A stretch of 6,233 nt of DNA from CAYVLI01 sp964452105 [NCBI: uncultured Nitrospinota bacterium] (GTDB lineage Bacteria > JAUXIQ01), in assembly GCA_964452105.1 (NCBI GenBank), contig CAYVLI010000059.1, positions 1-6,233 of the forward strand, in the 5' to 3' direction. Positions 1 to 6,233 of this stretch are shown here, piece by piece (the stretch's first letter is position 1; each line of letters starts with the position of its first letter). Under the pieces are notes generated by a model. That model was not told the DNA's origin and ran no database searches. It was given only the letters and a program-made list of their open reading frames with translations. The position numbers and the translations under genes are program-made.

Positions 1-840
1 GGCGGCGGGCGAGGGGAAAACGCAAACCGGGCCGATCTTTCACGAATTGGCCGAGAAAAAAACCTGGAGGATTTCAATCTTAAGCTGACTCTGAGCGGCG
101 AAAACGACAAAAAGAACGCCATACTCTCCATCAACCCGGGCGCAGGGGGAACTGAATCCCAGGATTGGGCCGAGATGCTGCTGCGCATGTATCTGCGCTG
201 GGCCGAAAATAAAGGATTCAAGACTCGTATCCTGGACATACAGGCCGGCGAAGAAGCAGGCATCAAAACCGTAACATTAGAAGTCGCGGGAGAATACGCA
301 TACGGCTATCTCAGAAGCGAAGCCGGAGTCCACAGATTGGTGCGCATTTCACCCTTCGACGCCAGCCGCCGCCGCCATACCTCCTTCGCAGCGGTTTCCG
401 TGATACCCGAGGTGGAAGACGACGTGGAGGTAATAATAGACGAAAAGGACCTGAGGATAGAGACCTTTCGCGCCAGCGGACACGGGGGGCAGCACGTCAA
501 CGTGACCGATTCCGCCGTTCGCATAACACACCTGCCCACGGGAATAGTAGTACAGTGCCAGAACGAGAGGTCGCAACATAAGAACAAGGCTTCGGCCATG
601 AAAGTGCTCCGATCCAGACTTTACAGGCTGGAAGAAGAGAAACATCAGGCAAAGTTGGAGAAATTGCACGGAGAAAAGAAGGAGATAGCCTGGGGAAGCC
701 AGATACGCTCTTACGTCTTCCACCCCTATCAATTAGTCAAGGACCACCGCACAGGCATAGAGAAGGGGAACGTCGATGCCGTCATGGACGGACAACTGGA
801 CCAGTTCATAGAAGCGTATCTCCTGGAAAAGAGAAATTAA
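1..840 (+). CDS. prfB: Peptide chain release factor 2, 5' end cut by window edge
   Basis: RF2 recognises UGA and UAA stop codons on the ribosome and triggers hydrolysis of peptidyl-tRNA. The frame is open from base 1 and ends with TAA at 838-840, giving 279 codons. RF2 is usually about 365 residues, so roughly 85-90 N-terminal residues, including the region where many prfB genes carry a programmed +1 frameshift, lie outside the window. The RF2-specific stop-codon reading tripeptide SPF is encoded at 349-357 (RISPFDAS context), which separates it from RF1 with its PxT motif. The catalytic GGQ is at 484-492 in the context SGHGGQHVN; Ala is the commoner residue where His stands here. Other family stretches are [10 protein letters not shown] (about 139-168), ERSQHKNK and the C-terminal [19 protein letters not shown]. 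Family assignment is very secure. The first 55 or so bases fit the family poorly in this frame and may hold a frame error (see findings). Confidence 0.96.
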   Translation, partial: GGGRGENANRADLSRIGREKNLEDFNLKLTLSGENDKKNAILSINPGAGGTESQDWAEMLLRMYLRWAENKGFKTRILDIQAGEEAGIKTVTLEVAGEYAYGYLRSEAGVHRLVRISPFDASRRRHTSFAAVSVIPEVEDDVEVIIDEKDLRIETFRASGHGGQHVNVTDSAVRITHLPTGIVVQCQNERSQHKNKASAMKVLRSRLYRLEEEKHQAKLEKLHGEKKEIAWGSQIRSYVFHPYQLVKDHRTGIEKGNVDAVMDGQLDQFIEAYLLEKRN

Positions 841-924
841 TCAGACAATCCCGGCCCTCGGACCGCCCTGTTTCGCTTATGAATCCAGAAACAATAAAAC
901 AGAAGGCCCGGCGTCGAAAAAAGC

Positions 925-953
925 TTGACCAAAGCTTATATTACTACTAAATT
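925..953 (+). promoter_or_regulatory. Candidate sigma-70-type promoter for lysS
   Basis: TTGACC at 925-930 matches the -35 consensus TTGACA at five of six positions. After a 17-base spacer, TAAATT at 948-953 matches the -10 consensus TATAAT at four of six. The pair sits at the start of an AT-rich block, and transcription would begin near 960, leaving a leader of about 80 bases before lysS. Weaker alternatives are TTGAAG (971-976) with TAAAAA (994-999), and TTGTGA (964-969) with TATTGT (986-991). The organism's promoter consensus is unknown, so this is an inference from the general bacterial pattern. Confidence 0.4.
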
Positions 954-1027
954 TTGCAAATGTTTGTGAATTGAAGTACACTTAATATTGTATTAAAAAC
1001 CATGAACGCGATTCAAGCTTCAACATC

Positions 1028-1032
1028 AGGAA
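1028..1032 (+). promoter_or_regulatory. Ribosome binding site of lysS (decides GTG start)
   Basis: AGGAA lies 9 bases upstream of the GTG at 1042. It supports initiation at this GTG, which also gives the N-terminal length expected of bacterial LysRS. Confidence 0.55.
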
Positions 1033-1041
1033 TATAACAAA

Positions 1042-2526
1042 GTGAGCGAAACCTTAGAAGAGAGCTCGGAGCAGATACAAATAAGAAAGGCCAAGCTGGC
1101 AGATTTCAGAAGCAGGGGCCTTAATCCTTATATCAACCGGTTCAAGGTAACCCACAGCATCGCGGAAATAACCGAAAAATACGGTTCCCTCGGTGCGGAG
1201 GACCTGGAAAAGGTGGAAGAAGAGTTTATCCTGGCGGGAAGGATGATGTCCCGGCGCAAACATGGGAAGACCACCTTTTGCCACATTAAGGACGGCACCG
1301 GCTCCATTCAGATATACACAGGCAGAGACGACCTGGGAGTGGACAAATATAAACAGTTCCTGGACTACGACCTGGGTGATTACCTGGGAATTAAAGGACG
1401 GTTATTCAGGACCAGGACGGGCGAACTGACCTTAAGAGCAAAGGAAACATATCTGCTCAGCAAAGCCCTTCGCCCCCTGCCGGAGAAGTGGCATGGGCTC
1501 AAGGACGTCGAGACAAGGTTCCGCCAGCGATACCTGGACTTGATAGTTAACCCTGAAGTGAAAGAAGTTTTTCGGACCAGGGCCCTGATAATAAACAGGA
1601 TACGCCAGTTCCTGGATGGACGGGGTTTTATGGAGGTGGAGACCCCAATGATGCAGCATCTGCCTGGAGGCGCCGCCGCCAGGCCTTTCATTACCCATCA
1701 CAACTCGCTGGGCATAGACCTGTACCTCAGGGTAGCCCCGGAATTATACCTGAAGCGCCTCGTGGTCGGCGGTCTGGAGAGGGTCTATGAAGTGGCTAAG
1801 ACCTTCAGGAACGAGGGCATCTCGAAAAAGCACAATCCGGAGTTCACCCTCCTCGAGTTTTACATGGCCTACGCAGATTACAACGACCTCATGAACCTTA
1901 CCGAAGAGCTCTTTCAGTTTCTGGCTGAGGAGATTCTGGGCGGCGCCACGCTCGAATACCAGGGAAATAAAATAGACCTTTCGCCTCCCTGGCCGCGTTA
2001 CACTTATTACCAATCGCTGGTTGAGATTGGAGGGGTTCCTGCCGATATACTTAATGACGACGACAAGATTAGAGAATACGCCAGGAGCATTGACGTCGAC
2101 TGCGAAGGAGAACGCCACAAAATCCTGGAACAGTTATTCGACGAAATCGTGGAGCCGAAACTGGTGCAACCGACTTTCATAAAAGATTATCCTGTACAGT
2201 TATCACCCCTGTCCAAAACCAAGGAAGAAGACAACTGCCTGGTGGAGCGCTTTGAGCTCTACGTCGGGGGTTGGGAACTTGTAAACGCATACACCGAGCT
2301 GAATGATCCCCAGGAGCAGGAGAAAAGGTTCAGGGAACAGGCGCTCAAGCATAACCGGGGCGACCTCGAAGCGCACATGATGGACGCCGATTACGTCAGG
2401 GCCCTGGAGTACGGCATGCCCCCGACCGCGGGGGAAGGAATAGGAATAGACAGGCTGGTGATGCTGTTAACGGATTCCTCCAATATCAGGGAAGTGATAC
2501 TATTTCCCCAGTTGCGGCCGGAGTAA
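1042..2526 (+). CDS. lysS: Lysyl-tRNA synthetase, class II
   Basis: It charges tRNA-Lys with lysine in the cytoplasm using ATP. The 494-residue product has the usual length of bacterial class II LysRS (about 490-505). An N-terminal helix is followed by an OB-fold anticodon-binding domain at residues about 61-145 ([25 protein letters not shown]). The catalytic domain then shows motif 1 around 188-204 ([15 protein letters not shown]), the lysine-pocket stretch [13 protein letters not shown] (209-221), [12 protein letters not shown] (233-244), motif 2 around 246-274 ([16 protein letters not shown], with Arg256), [13 protein letters not shown] (411-423) and motif 3 at about 456-482 ([12 protein letters not shown], Arg471). 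The complete anticodon domain distinguishes it from the EF-P lysylation paralogue EpmA, which lacks it. The start is GTG with AGGAA 9 bases upstream. It lies 201 bases after prfB and 91 bases before the Lol permease gene and is intact. Confidence 0.98.
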   Translation: MSETLEESSEQIQIRKAKLADFRSRGLNPYINRFKVTHSIAEITEKYGSLGAEDLEKVEEEFILAGRMMSRRKHGKTTFCHIKDGTGSIQIYTGRDDLGVDKYKQFLDYDLGDYLGIKGRLFRTRTGELTLRAKETYLLSKALRPLPEKWHGLKDVETRFRQRYLDLIVNPEVKEVFRTRALIINRIRQFLDGRGFMEVETPMMQHLPGGAAARPFITHHNSLGIDLYLRVAPELYLKRLVVGGLERVYEVAKTFRNEGISKKHNPEFTLLEFYMAYADYNDLMNLTEELFQFLAEEILGGATLEYQGNKIDLSPPWPRYTYYQSLVEIGGVPADILNDDDKIREYARSIDVDCEGERHKILEQLFDEIVEPKLVQPTFIKDYPVQLSPLSKTKEEDNCLVERFELYVGGWELVNAYTELNDPQEQEKRFREQALKHNRGDLEAHMMDADYVRALEYGMPPTAGEGIGIDRLVMLLTDSSNIREVILFPQLRPE

Positions 2527-2555
2527 CACAAACTGAGAATGCGCGAGGCAAGGCT

Positions 2556-2600
2556 TTATCTGCCAGGAAAGCGGGCGATCGCTAACAGCGCTGCAGATAA
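2556..2600 (+). repeat. Perfect inverted repeat in the lysS-lolC gap
   Basis: TTATCTGC at 2556-2563 is exactly complementary to GCAGATAA at 2593-2600, and a further U-G pair (2555 with 2601) is possible in RNA. The 29 bases between can extend the stem after a 6-base bulge, because AGCG at 2570-2573 pairs with CGCT at 2589-2592, directly next to the outer arm. The loop also holds the palindrome GCGATCGC (2575-2582). No T-run follows, so it is not a standard intrinsic terminator. It ends 6 bases before the lolC ribosome binding site, so it could stabilise mRNA, modulate lolC translation or bind a protein. Its function is unknown. Confidence 0.5.
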
Positions 2601-2606
2601 GAAACC

Positions 2607-2611
2607 GGTGA
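2607..2611 (+). promoter_or_regulatory. Likely ribosome binding site of the lolC/E gene
   Basis: GGTGA matches the 3' part of the Shine-Dalgarno consensus AAGGAGGTGA and stands 6 bases before the ATG at 2618. The more obvious AAGGG at 2611-2615 is only 2 bases from the start, which is too close. The next in-frame ATG, at 2633, has no such site, so 2618 is preferred. Confidence 0.5.
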
Positions 2612-2617
2612 AGGGAT

Positions 2618-3877
2618 ATGTCCTTCGAAACCATGATAGGCCTTCGATACCTGAAGGCGAGCCGTAAACAGGGATTCATATCCTTATCCACCTGGCTCTC
2701 CATCGGAGGAGTGGCTCTCGGAGTCGCTTCGCTGATAATCGTGATGGCGGTTATGAGCGGGTTCAAAGAGAGTTGGCGGGAACAGATACTGGGCACCACG
2801 CCTCATATAGCCATATACAGCTATGAACCTGGAGGTATCAAGGATTATCGTAACCTGGAAAAAAAGGTGAAGTCTCTGGAGGGGGTTAAGTCGGTAGGAC
2901 CGTTCATTGAAAAGCAAGGCATGTTATCCTCTAAGAGCAGGGTTTCAGGGGTCATCATCAAAGGTGTCGAGCCTGACGCGGTACAAGATACCCTGGGAAA
3001 GCAGCTCGTGGCAGGTGACCTCATGTTCATGAAGGACTTCAGCGAAGACGAAGGTGCGGGCCCCTACGGCGCACAAGAGAGGCCGCAGGGAGGCATAGTA
3101 CTGGGGGTGGACCTGGCCGAGAACCTGGACGTGTCCACCGGAGAAGAGCTAACCGTAATATCTCCCATGGGAGCGCCTACTCCCATGGGGGTGATACCTC
3201 GAATGAAGAAGTTCACCGTAGTCGGATTGTTTCGCACCGGAACCGGCTACGACGGCGCCATGGCTTACATGTCCTTATCCAACGCCCAATCTTTCTTCAG
3301 CATGAGAGAAAGAGTCGACGGAATCCAGGTCTGGGTGCGGGACATTTTCAGGGCCGGGAAATTAGGGCAGATTATTATTGACAAGATAGGTTTCCCTTAC
3401 TGGGCCAAGGATTGGAAAAAGGCAAATAAAGCGCTGTTTGCGGCCCTGCGCTGGGAAAAGGTAGCCATGTTCATTATACTGGCTCTGATGGTGCTGGTGG
3501 CCGCCTTCAGCATAGTGAGCACACTGGTTATGATGGTTATGAGGAAAGGTAAAGACATCGCAGTCCTCAAATCAATGGGAGCCACCAGGAAGAGCATCAT
3601 TAAAGTATTTACCATACAGGGAATGACGATAGGCGTGATAGGAACGGGCATAGGAGCAGTTGCCGGACTGATTGTCAGCAAGATTCAGCAGACCTATCAT
3701 GTTATAAGACTTGACAGCGGGGTATATGGACTTGATATACTTCCAATAAAGATAGATTATTTATGGGGATTCGCTTTCATCTGTGTGGTGGCCGTGGCCC
3801 TAACTTTCCTGGCCACGATTTATCCCTCGAGAAGGGGCGCCAGCATAGAGCCGGCAGAGGCATTGCGTTATGAATGA
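2618..3877 (+). CDS. lolC: Lipoprotein-releasing ABC transporter permease (LolC/LolE family)
   Basis: This is the inner-membrane subunit of the Lol system, which extracts mature lipoproteins from the inner membrane and passes them to the carrier LolA. The 419-residue product has the family layout. A short cytosolic N-terminus (IGLRYLKASRKQGFISL) is followed by membrane segment 1 (about 27-48), a large periplasmic domain (about 50-275), and three further membrane segments near 281-307, 333-355 and 382-402. The loop RKGKDIAVLKSMGATRKSI (309-327), between segments 2 and 3, is the conserved stretch expected to contact the ATPase. The C-terminus is YPSRRGASIEPAEALRYE. PMGAPTPMGVIPRMKKF (183-199) resembles the periplasmic 'hook' region described for LolC. 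Only one such permease gene precedes lolD, so the complex may use two copies of it, as in bacteria with a single LolC/E hybrid; a second copy elsewhere cannot be excluded. Assignment to LolC rather than LolE is therefore nominal. Confidence 0.93.
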   Translation: MSFETMIGLRYLKASRKQGFISLSTWLSIGGVALGVASLIIVMAVMSGFKESWREQILGTTPHIAIYSYEPGGIKDYRNLEKKVKSLEGVKSVGPFIEKQGMLSSKSRVSGVIIKGVEPDAVQDTLGKQLVAGDLMFMKDFSEDEGAGPYGAQERPQGGIVLGVDLAENLDVSTGEELTVISPMGAPTPMGVIPRMKKFTVVGLFRTGTGYDGAMAYMSLSNAQSFFSMRERVDGIQVWVRDIFRAGKLGQIIIDKIGFPYWAKDWKKANKALFAALRWEKVAMFIILALMVLVAAFSIVSTLVMMVMRKGKDIAVLKSMGATRKSIIKVFTIQGMTIGVIGTGIGAVAGLIVSKIQQTYHVIRLDSGVYGLDILPIKIDYLWGFAFICVVAVALTFLATIYPSRRGASIEPAEALRYE

Positions 3878-3965
3878 ATGGGAAGGCCTTTCGTTTATAG
3901 TGGTATCATCCTGGAAGGAGGGATTATATTATAAAAGGATAGACCAGAGGGAAGAAGTTGACTGA
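3870..3965 (+). CDS. Possible 31-codon coupling ORF between lolC and lolD
   Basis: An ATG at 3870 overlaps the end of the permease gene, whose stop is TGA at 3875-3877. The frame then stays open for 31 codons, ending with TGA at 3963-3965, just inside lolD (start 3958). AGAGG at 3856-3860 lies 9 bases upstream of the ATG at a suitable distance. The peptide begins MNEWEGLSFIVVSS and ends in a charged tail (IDQREEVD); it matches no family I recognise. The arrangement could couple lolC and lolD translation by termination-reinitiation. A run of 31 sense codons is not rare by chance (about one in four for random sequence), so this remains weak. Confidence 0.2.
   Translation: MNEWEGLSFIVVSSWKEGLYYKRIDQREEVD
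3914..3922 (+). promoter_or_regulatory. Orphan strong Shine-Dalgarno sequence upstream of lolD
   Basis: GAAGGAGGG is a stronger ribosome binding match than the one used by lolD. The following 4-12 bases contain no ATG, GTG or TTG, and the lolD frame has a TAG at 3940-3942, so it cannot serve a longer lolD. It lies 35 bases before the lolD start. It may be a ribosome standby site, a relic, or chance. Confidence 0.3.
3947..3951 (+). promoter_or_regulatory. Ribosome binding site of lolD (decides TTG start)
   Basis: GAGGG lies 6 bases upstream of the TTG at 3958. An in-frame TAG at 3940-3942 blocks any longer version. No ATG or GTG lies between that stop and the conserved N-terminal [11 protein letters not shown], so TTG is the only reasonable start. 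Confidence 0.7.
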
Positions 3966-4644
3966 ATATAACCCTTTGATCAAGGTGAGGGGCCTTAATA
4001 AATCCTTTGCTTCGGGTGAAGGCGCTCTGGAAGTCCTGGCAGGAATAGACCTCGACGTAAGCGCCGGAGAGATGCTGGCGATAGTAGGAGCGTCCGGAGT
4101 CGGAAAAAGCACCCTATTGCACATATTGGGTATGCTGGAAAGGCCGACGACGGGAAGCGTTTTATTTGAGAGCGAAGACATCTTCAAGTTAACAGACAGG
4201 CAGTTATCGAAGTTCAGGAACAGAAACATAGGATTCATATTTCAACTGTATCACCTGCTGCCTGAGTTCACCGTTCTGGAAAACGCCGCTATGCCTGCTC
4301 TTATAATGGGCAGACCCATGAAGGAAGCTGCGGCCGAAGCGGGGGAGTTGCTCGCCGAACTCGGGTTGAGCGAGAGATTCGATCACAGGCCGGCAGAACT
4401 GTCTGGCGGGGAGCAGCAGAGAGTGGCCATCGCCAGGGCTTTGATAAACAGGCCTAAAGTGGTGATGGCGGACGAACCGACGGGGAATCTGGATAGCCAG
4501 ACAGGAGAAGTTATTTATAAATTGCTCAGAAGGCTGAATGCAGCCAGGGGACAGACTTTTGTGGTAGCGACCCACAACAGCAGCCTGGCTGATAAGATGG
4601 ATAGGATACTACACCTGGTGGACGGCAAGGTAAACCAGATATAG
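3958..4644 (+). CDS. lolD: Lipoprotein-releasing system ATP-binding protein LolD
   Basis: This cytosolic ABC ATPase is expected to bind the adjacent LolC/E permease and power lipoprotein release from the inner membrane. The 228 residues are the usual LolD length (about 225-235). All nucleotide-binding motifs are present: Walker [10 protein letters not shown] (44-52), Q-loop with Gln96 ([18 protein letters not shown]), signature LSGGEQQR (148-155), Walker B VVMADE (168-173), D-loop GNLDS (176-180) and the switch His206 (VATHN). The LolD/MacB/FtsE subfamily shares the [18 protein letters not shown] stretch; LolD is chosen because a LolC/E permease lies immediately upstream. The start is TTG, fixed by GAGGG 6 bases before it and an in-frame stop further upstream. 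It follows the permease gene by 80 bases and precedes clpC by 15, consistent with one operon. The gene appears intact. Confidence 0.95.
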   Translation: MTEYNPLIKVRGLNKSFASGEGALEVLAGIDLDVSAGEMLAIVGASGVGKSTLLHILGMLERPTTGSVLFESEDIFKLTDRQLSKFRNRNIGFIFQLYHLLPEFTVLENAAMPALIMGRPMKEAAAEAGELLAELGLSERFDHRPAELSGGEQQRVAIARALINRPKVVMADEPTGNLDSQTGEVIYKLLRRLNAARGQTFVVATHNSSLADKMDRILHLVDGKVNQI

Positions 4645-4647
4645 TGT

Positions 4648-4653
4648 AAGGAG
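4648..4653 (+). promoter_or_regulatory. Ribosome binding site of clpC
   Basis: AAGGAG lies 6 bases upstream of the ATG at 4660, within the 15-base lolD-clpC gap. It is the best-placed site in the window and leaves no room for a separate clpC promoter in the gap. Confidence 0.8.
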
Positions 4654-4659
4654 ACTCCG

Positions 4660-6233
4660 ATGTTTAAAAGGTTTACGGAAAGGGCCAGAAGGGTCATTAT
4701 TTTAGCCCGGGAGGAAGCAGAACGGCACCAGCATGAGTTTCTCGGGACCGAGCACATCCTTCTGGGAATACTCAAAGACAGAGGCGGTATAGCCATAGCA
4801 GTTTTGCAAAAACTGGGTATAGACCTGGAACAGCTCAGGGTCGAGTTGGAGAATAATCTGCCCAAAAGCAGCAATACCCTCATAGTAGGAGAAATACCCT
4901 TCACCCCCAAGGCCAAGAAGGTCCTGGAGTACTCTGTTGAAGAAGCCAAGCTCATGGGACATAACTATATCGGCACGGAGCATCTCCTTCTGGGATTGGT
5001 CAAGGAAAAAGAAGGGGTGGCTTCAAAAGTACTGAGCGGCTTCGGCGTCCGCCTGGTAGAAACCAGAGAACAGACGCTGAAGCTCCTTCAGGAACCCGAC
5101 ACACAGGAAAAGGGTAAAGAGAAGACCCCCGCCCTGGACGAGTTCGGACGCGACCTCACCCTACTCGGCGCCGAGGACAAACTCGATCCCGTAATAGGGC
5201 GCAATAACGAGATAGAACGAGTGATACAGATACTTTCGCGCCGCACCAAGAACAACCCCGTGCTCATCGGCGAACCCGGTGTGGGAAAGACCGCAATTGT
5301 GGAAGGGCTGGCCCAGCGCATCGTAGACAAGGACGTACCTCAGATTCTGTACGGGAAGCGGGTGATAAATCTCGACCTGGGAGCATTGGTCGCAGGCACC
5401 AAGTATCGTGGACAATTCGAGGCCCGGCTCAAAACCATAATGAAAGAGATAAAAACGGCCACGAACGTAATCCTTTTCATCGATGAACTGCATACCCTGG
5501 TGGGCGCAGGAGCGGCAGAGGGCTCCGTGGACGCCTCGAACATGCTGAAACCAGCCCTTTCCAGGGGAGAGGTTCAGGTAATCGGAGCGACCACCCTCGA
5601 CGAATACAGAAAATACGTTGAGAAGCATGGCGCCCTGGAACGCAGATTCCAACCCATCACGGTGAATCCTCCCACCGCCGAGGAGACCGTGGCTATACTA
5701 AAAGGGCTGCGGGATAAATATGAGAGCCATCACAAGGCCAAAATAACCGACGAATCCATAGAGGAAGCAGTCAGACTGTCAGACAGATATGTCTCGGGCC
5801 GTTTCCTGCCCGACAAAGCCATAGACGTTGTGGATGAAGCAGGCTCCAGAGTACGCTTGAAGAAAGTTACCCTGCCACCGGAGCTTCGGGACCTGCAGCG
5901 CGAAATCGAGGAGACAATCCGGGAGAAAAAGCACTGCATAGAGCGGCAGGAATTTGAGAAGGCGGTCGACCTGAGGGATAAAGAAGAGAGCCTCTCGCGC
6001 AAGCTTGAACTGCTCAAGAAAGAGTGGGAGAACGATCAGGACGACTCCGAGCCGGTGGTCACCGAAGAGGACATTGCTTACGTCGTCTCCAAGATGACAG
6101 GTATCCCCCTGGCCAAGGTCGAAGATAGTGAATCCAACCGCCTGCTCAAAATGGAAGAAGAGCTCCACAGGAGGGTTGTGGGACAGGATGAAGCCATTAC
6201 CGTCGTGTCCAAAGCGGTGCGCAGAGCCAGGGC
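4660..6233 (+). CDS. clpC: ATP-dependent Clp protease ATP-binding subunit ClpC, 3' end cut by window edge
   Basis: ClpC is a hexameric AAA+ unfoldase that, usually with ClpP, degrades damaged or tagged cytosolic proteins. The frame runs from ATG at 4660 without a stop for 524 full codons; ClpC is normally about 810-850 residues, so most of the second AAA+ domain is missing. The N-domain has two Clp repeats (about 4-65 and 80-142) with the paired signatures [12 protein letters not shown] and [12 protein letters not shown]. The first AAA+ domain shows Walker A GEPGVGKT (204-211), pore loop KYRG (248-251), Walker B ILFIDE (271-276), sensor GATT (309-312) and arginines of ALERRF (325-330). A UVR-like middle segment (about 424-445, [18 protein letters not shown]) marks ClpC rather than ClpA or ClpB, whose middle region is absent or much longer. 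The second domain begins at RRVVGQDEA (504-512). No ctsR, mcsA or mcsB, the usual neighbours in Firmicutes, lies upstream; the gene sits 15 bases behind lolD. Confidence 0.95.
   Translation, partial: MFKRFTERARRVIILAREEAERHQHEFLGTEHILLGILKDRGGIAIAVLQKLGIDLEQLRVELENNLPKSSNTLIVGEIPFTPKAKKVLEYSVEEAKLMGHNYIGTEHLLLGLVKEKEGVASKVLSGFGVRLVETREQTLKLLQEPDTQEKGKEKTPALDEFGRDLTLLGAEDKLDPVIGRNNEIERVIQILSRRTKNNPVLIGEPGVGKTAIVEGLAQRIVDKDVPQILYGKRVINLDLGALVAGTKYRGQFEARLKTIMKEIKTATNVILFIDELHTLVGAGAAEGSVDASNMLKPALSRGEVQVIGATTLDEYRKYVEKHGALERRFQPITVNPPTAEETVAILKGLRDKYESHHKAKITDESIEEAVRLSDRYVSGRFLPDKAIDVVDEAGSRVRLKKVTLPPELRDLQREIEETIREKKHCIERQEFEKAVDLRDKEESLSRKLELLKKEWENDQDDSEPVVTEEDIAYVVSKMTGIPLAKVEDSESNRLLKMEEELHRRVVGQDEAITVVSKAVRRAR

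Larger units (their letters stand above)
841..1041. other. AT-rich intergenic gap between prfB and lysS
   Basis: This is the longest gap in the window. The first part (841-920) is GC-moderate. It contains a 6-base inverted repeat, TGTTTC paired with GAAACA, around a 13-base loop near 869-893, but no T-run follows, so I do not call a terminator. From about 930 to 1000 the sequence turns strongly AT-rich, unlike the flanking genes, and holds promoter-like hexamers. AAGCTT occurs three times (921-926, 932-937, 1015-1020). The first two could form only a weak 6-base hairpin with a 5-base loop. No convincing ORF, tRNA or riboswitch was seen. Confidence 0.6.

Noticed and set aside
1-120. Programmed RF2 frameshift site
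   Set aside because: The known CUU-UGA-type site lies near codon 26, about 60 codons upstream of this window. No such stop and slip context is present in the conserved part of the gene here.
349-732. A 127-codon reading frame on the minus strand opposite prfB
   Set aside because: It lies wholly inside a securely identified gene, its product resembles no family, and it is explained by the codon pattern of prfB. The same applies to the minus-strand frames opposite lysS (1744-2118), lolC (3397-3681), lolD (4204-4575) and clpC (5161-5652, 5779-6168).
869-893. TGTTTC/GAAACA inverted repeat as a prfB terminator
   Set aside because: The stem is short, AT-rich and has a 13-base loop, and no T-run follows.
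921-1020. Three AAGCTT sites in the prfB-lysS gap
   Set aside because: The 6-base palindromes are irregularly spaced (5 and 77 bases apart), share no flanking sequence and form at best a very weak hairpin.
2500-2799. A minus-strand frame spanning the lysS end, the gap and the lolC start
   Set aside because: It covers the only gap with an inverted repeat, but it overlaps two real genes, has no recognisable product and would place the repeat inside coding sequence.
3162-3190. Two copies of the palindrome CCCATGGG 18 bases apart within lolC
   Set aside because: Both encode Pro-Met-Gly in the hook region (SPMG and TPMG) and follow from the protein sequence; there is no sign of a regulatory or mobile repeat.
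1-6233. Mobile elements, CRISPR, tRNA/rRNA or a defence or otherwise novel gene system
   Set aside because: All sequence is taken up by five recognisable housekeeping genes and short gaps. I found no spaced repeats, transposase motifs, tRNA-like folds or unknown large genes.

Overview
The window is a compact, all-plus-strand stretch of bacterial chromosome carrying five protein genes: the 3' three quarters of prfB (release factor 2), lysS (class II lysyl-tRNA synthetase), a lolC/lolE-type permease gene, lolD (its ABC ATPase), and the first about 525 codons of clpC (Hsp100 unfoldase). All five are identified from family motifs read directly in the translated sequence. The clpC reading frame is open to the right edge and the prfB frame is open to the left edge, so both end genes are cut by the window.

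The Lol genes imply a diderm bacterium with an outer membrane and lipoproteins. The ClpC is of the type with a UVR-like middle segment, which is common in Firmicutes, cyanobacteria, spirochaetes and several less-studied diderm phyla and is not the usual ClpA/ClpB of enteric bacteria. Base composition looks near 50% GC. Isoleucine codons favour ATA (in the clpC part I count 18 ATA, 11 ATC and 6 ATT), and AGG/AGA are frequent for arginine. Together this suggests a non-gammaproteobacterial diderm, such as a deltaproteobacterium-like or candidate-phylum lineage. I cannot name the phylum from this alone.

Layout: prfB (1-840); a 201-base AT-rich gap with a plausible promoter and no convincing terminator (841-1041); lysS with a GTG start (1042-2526); a 91-base gap with a perfect 8-base inverted repeat (2527-2617); lolC/E (2618-3877); an 80-base gap that is spanned by a 31-codon open frame and holds an orphan Shine-Dalgarno sequence (3878-3957); lolD with a TTG start (3958-4644); a 15-base gap; clpC (4660 to the edge). 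The uniform orientation and short gaps suggest that lysS-lolC-lolD-clpC is one transcription unit, perhaps continuing from prfB.

Functionally, prfB and lysS serve translation, lolC/lolD extract lipoproteins from the inner membrane for delivery to the outer membrane, and clpC feeds proteins to a protease, normally ClpP. I see no mobile element, CRISPR array, RNA gene or defence module, and nothing that looks like a new biological system. The points worth a second look are small: a possible reading-frame error at the left edge of prfB, an unusual residue next to the GGQ motif, the two structured or coupled intergenic gaps, and the placement of clpC behind lolD.
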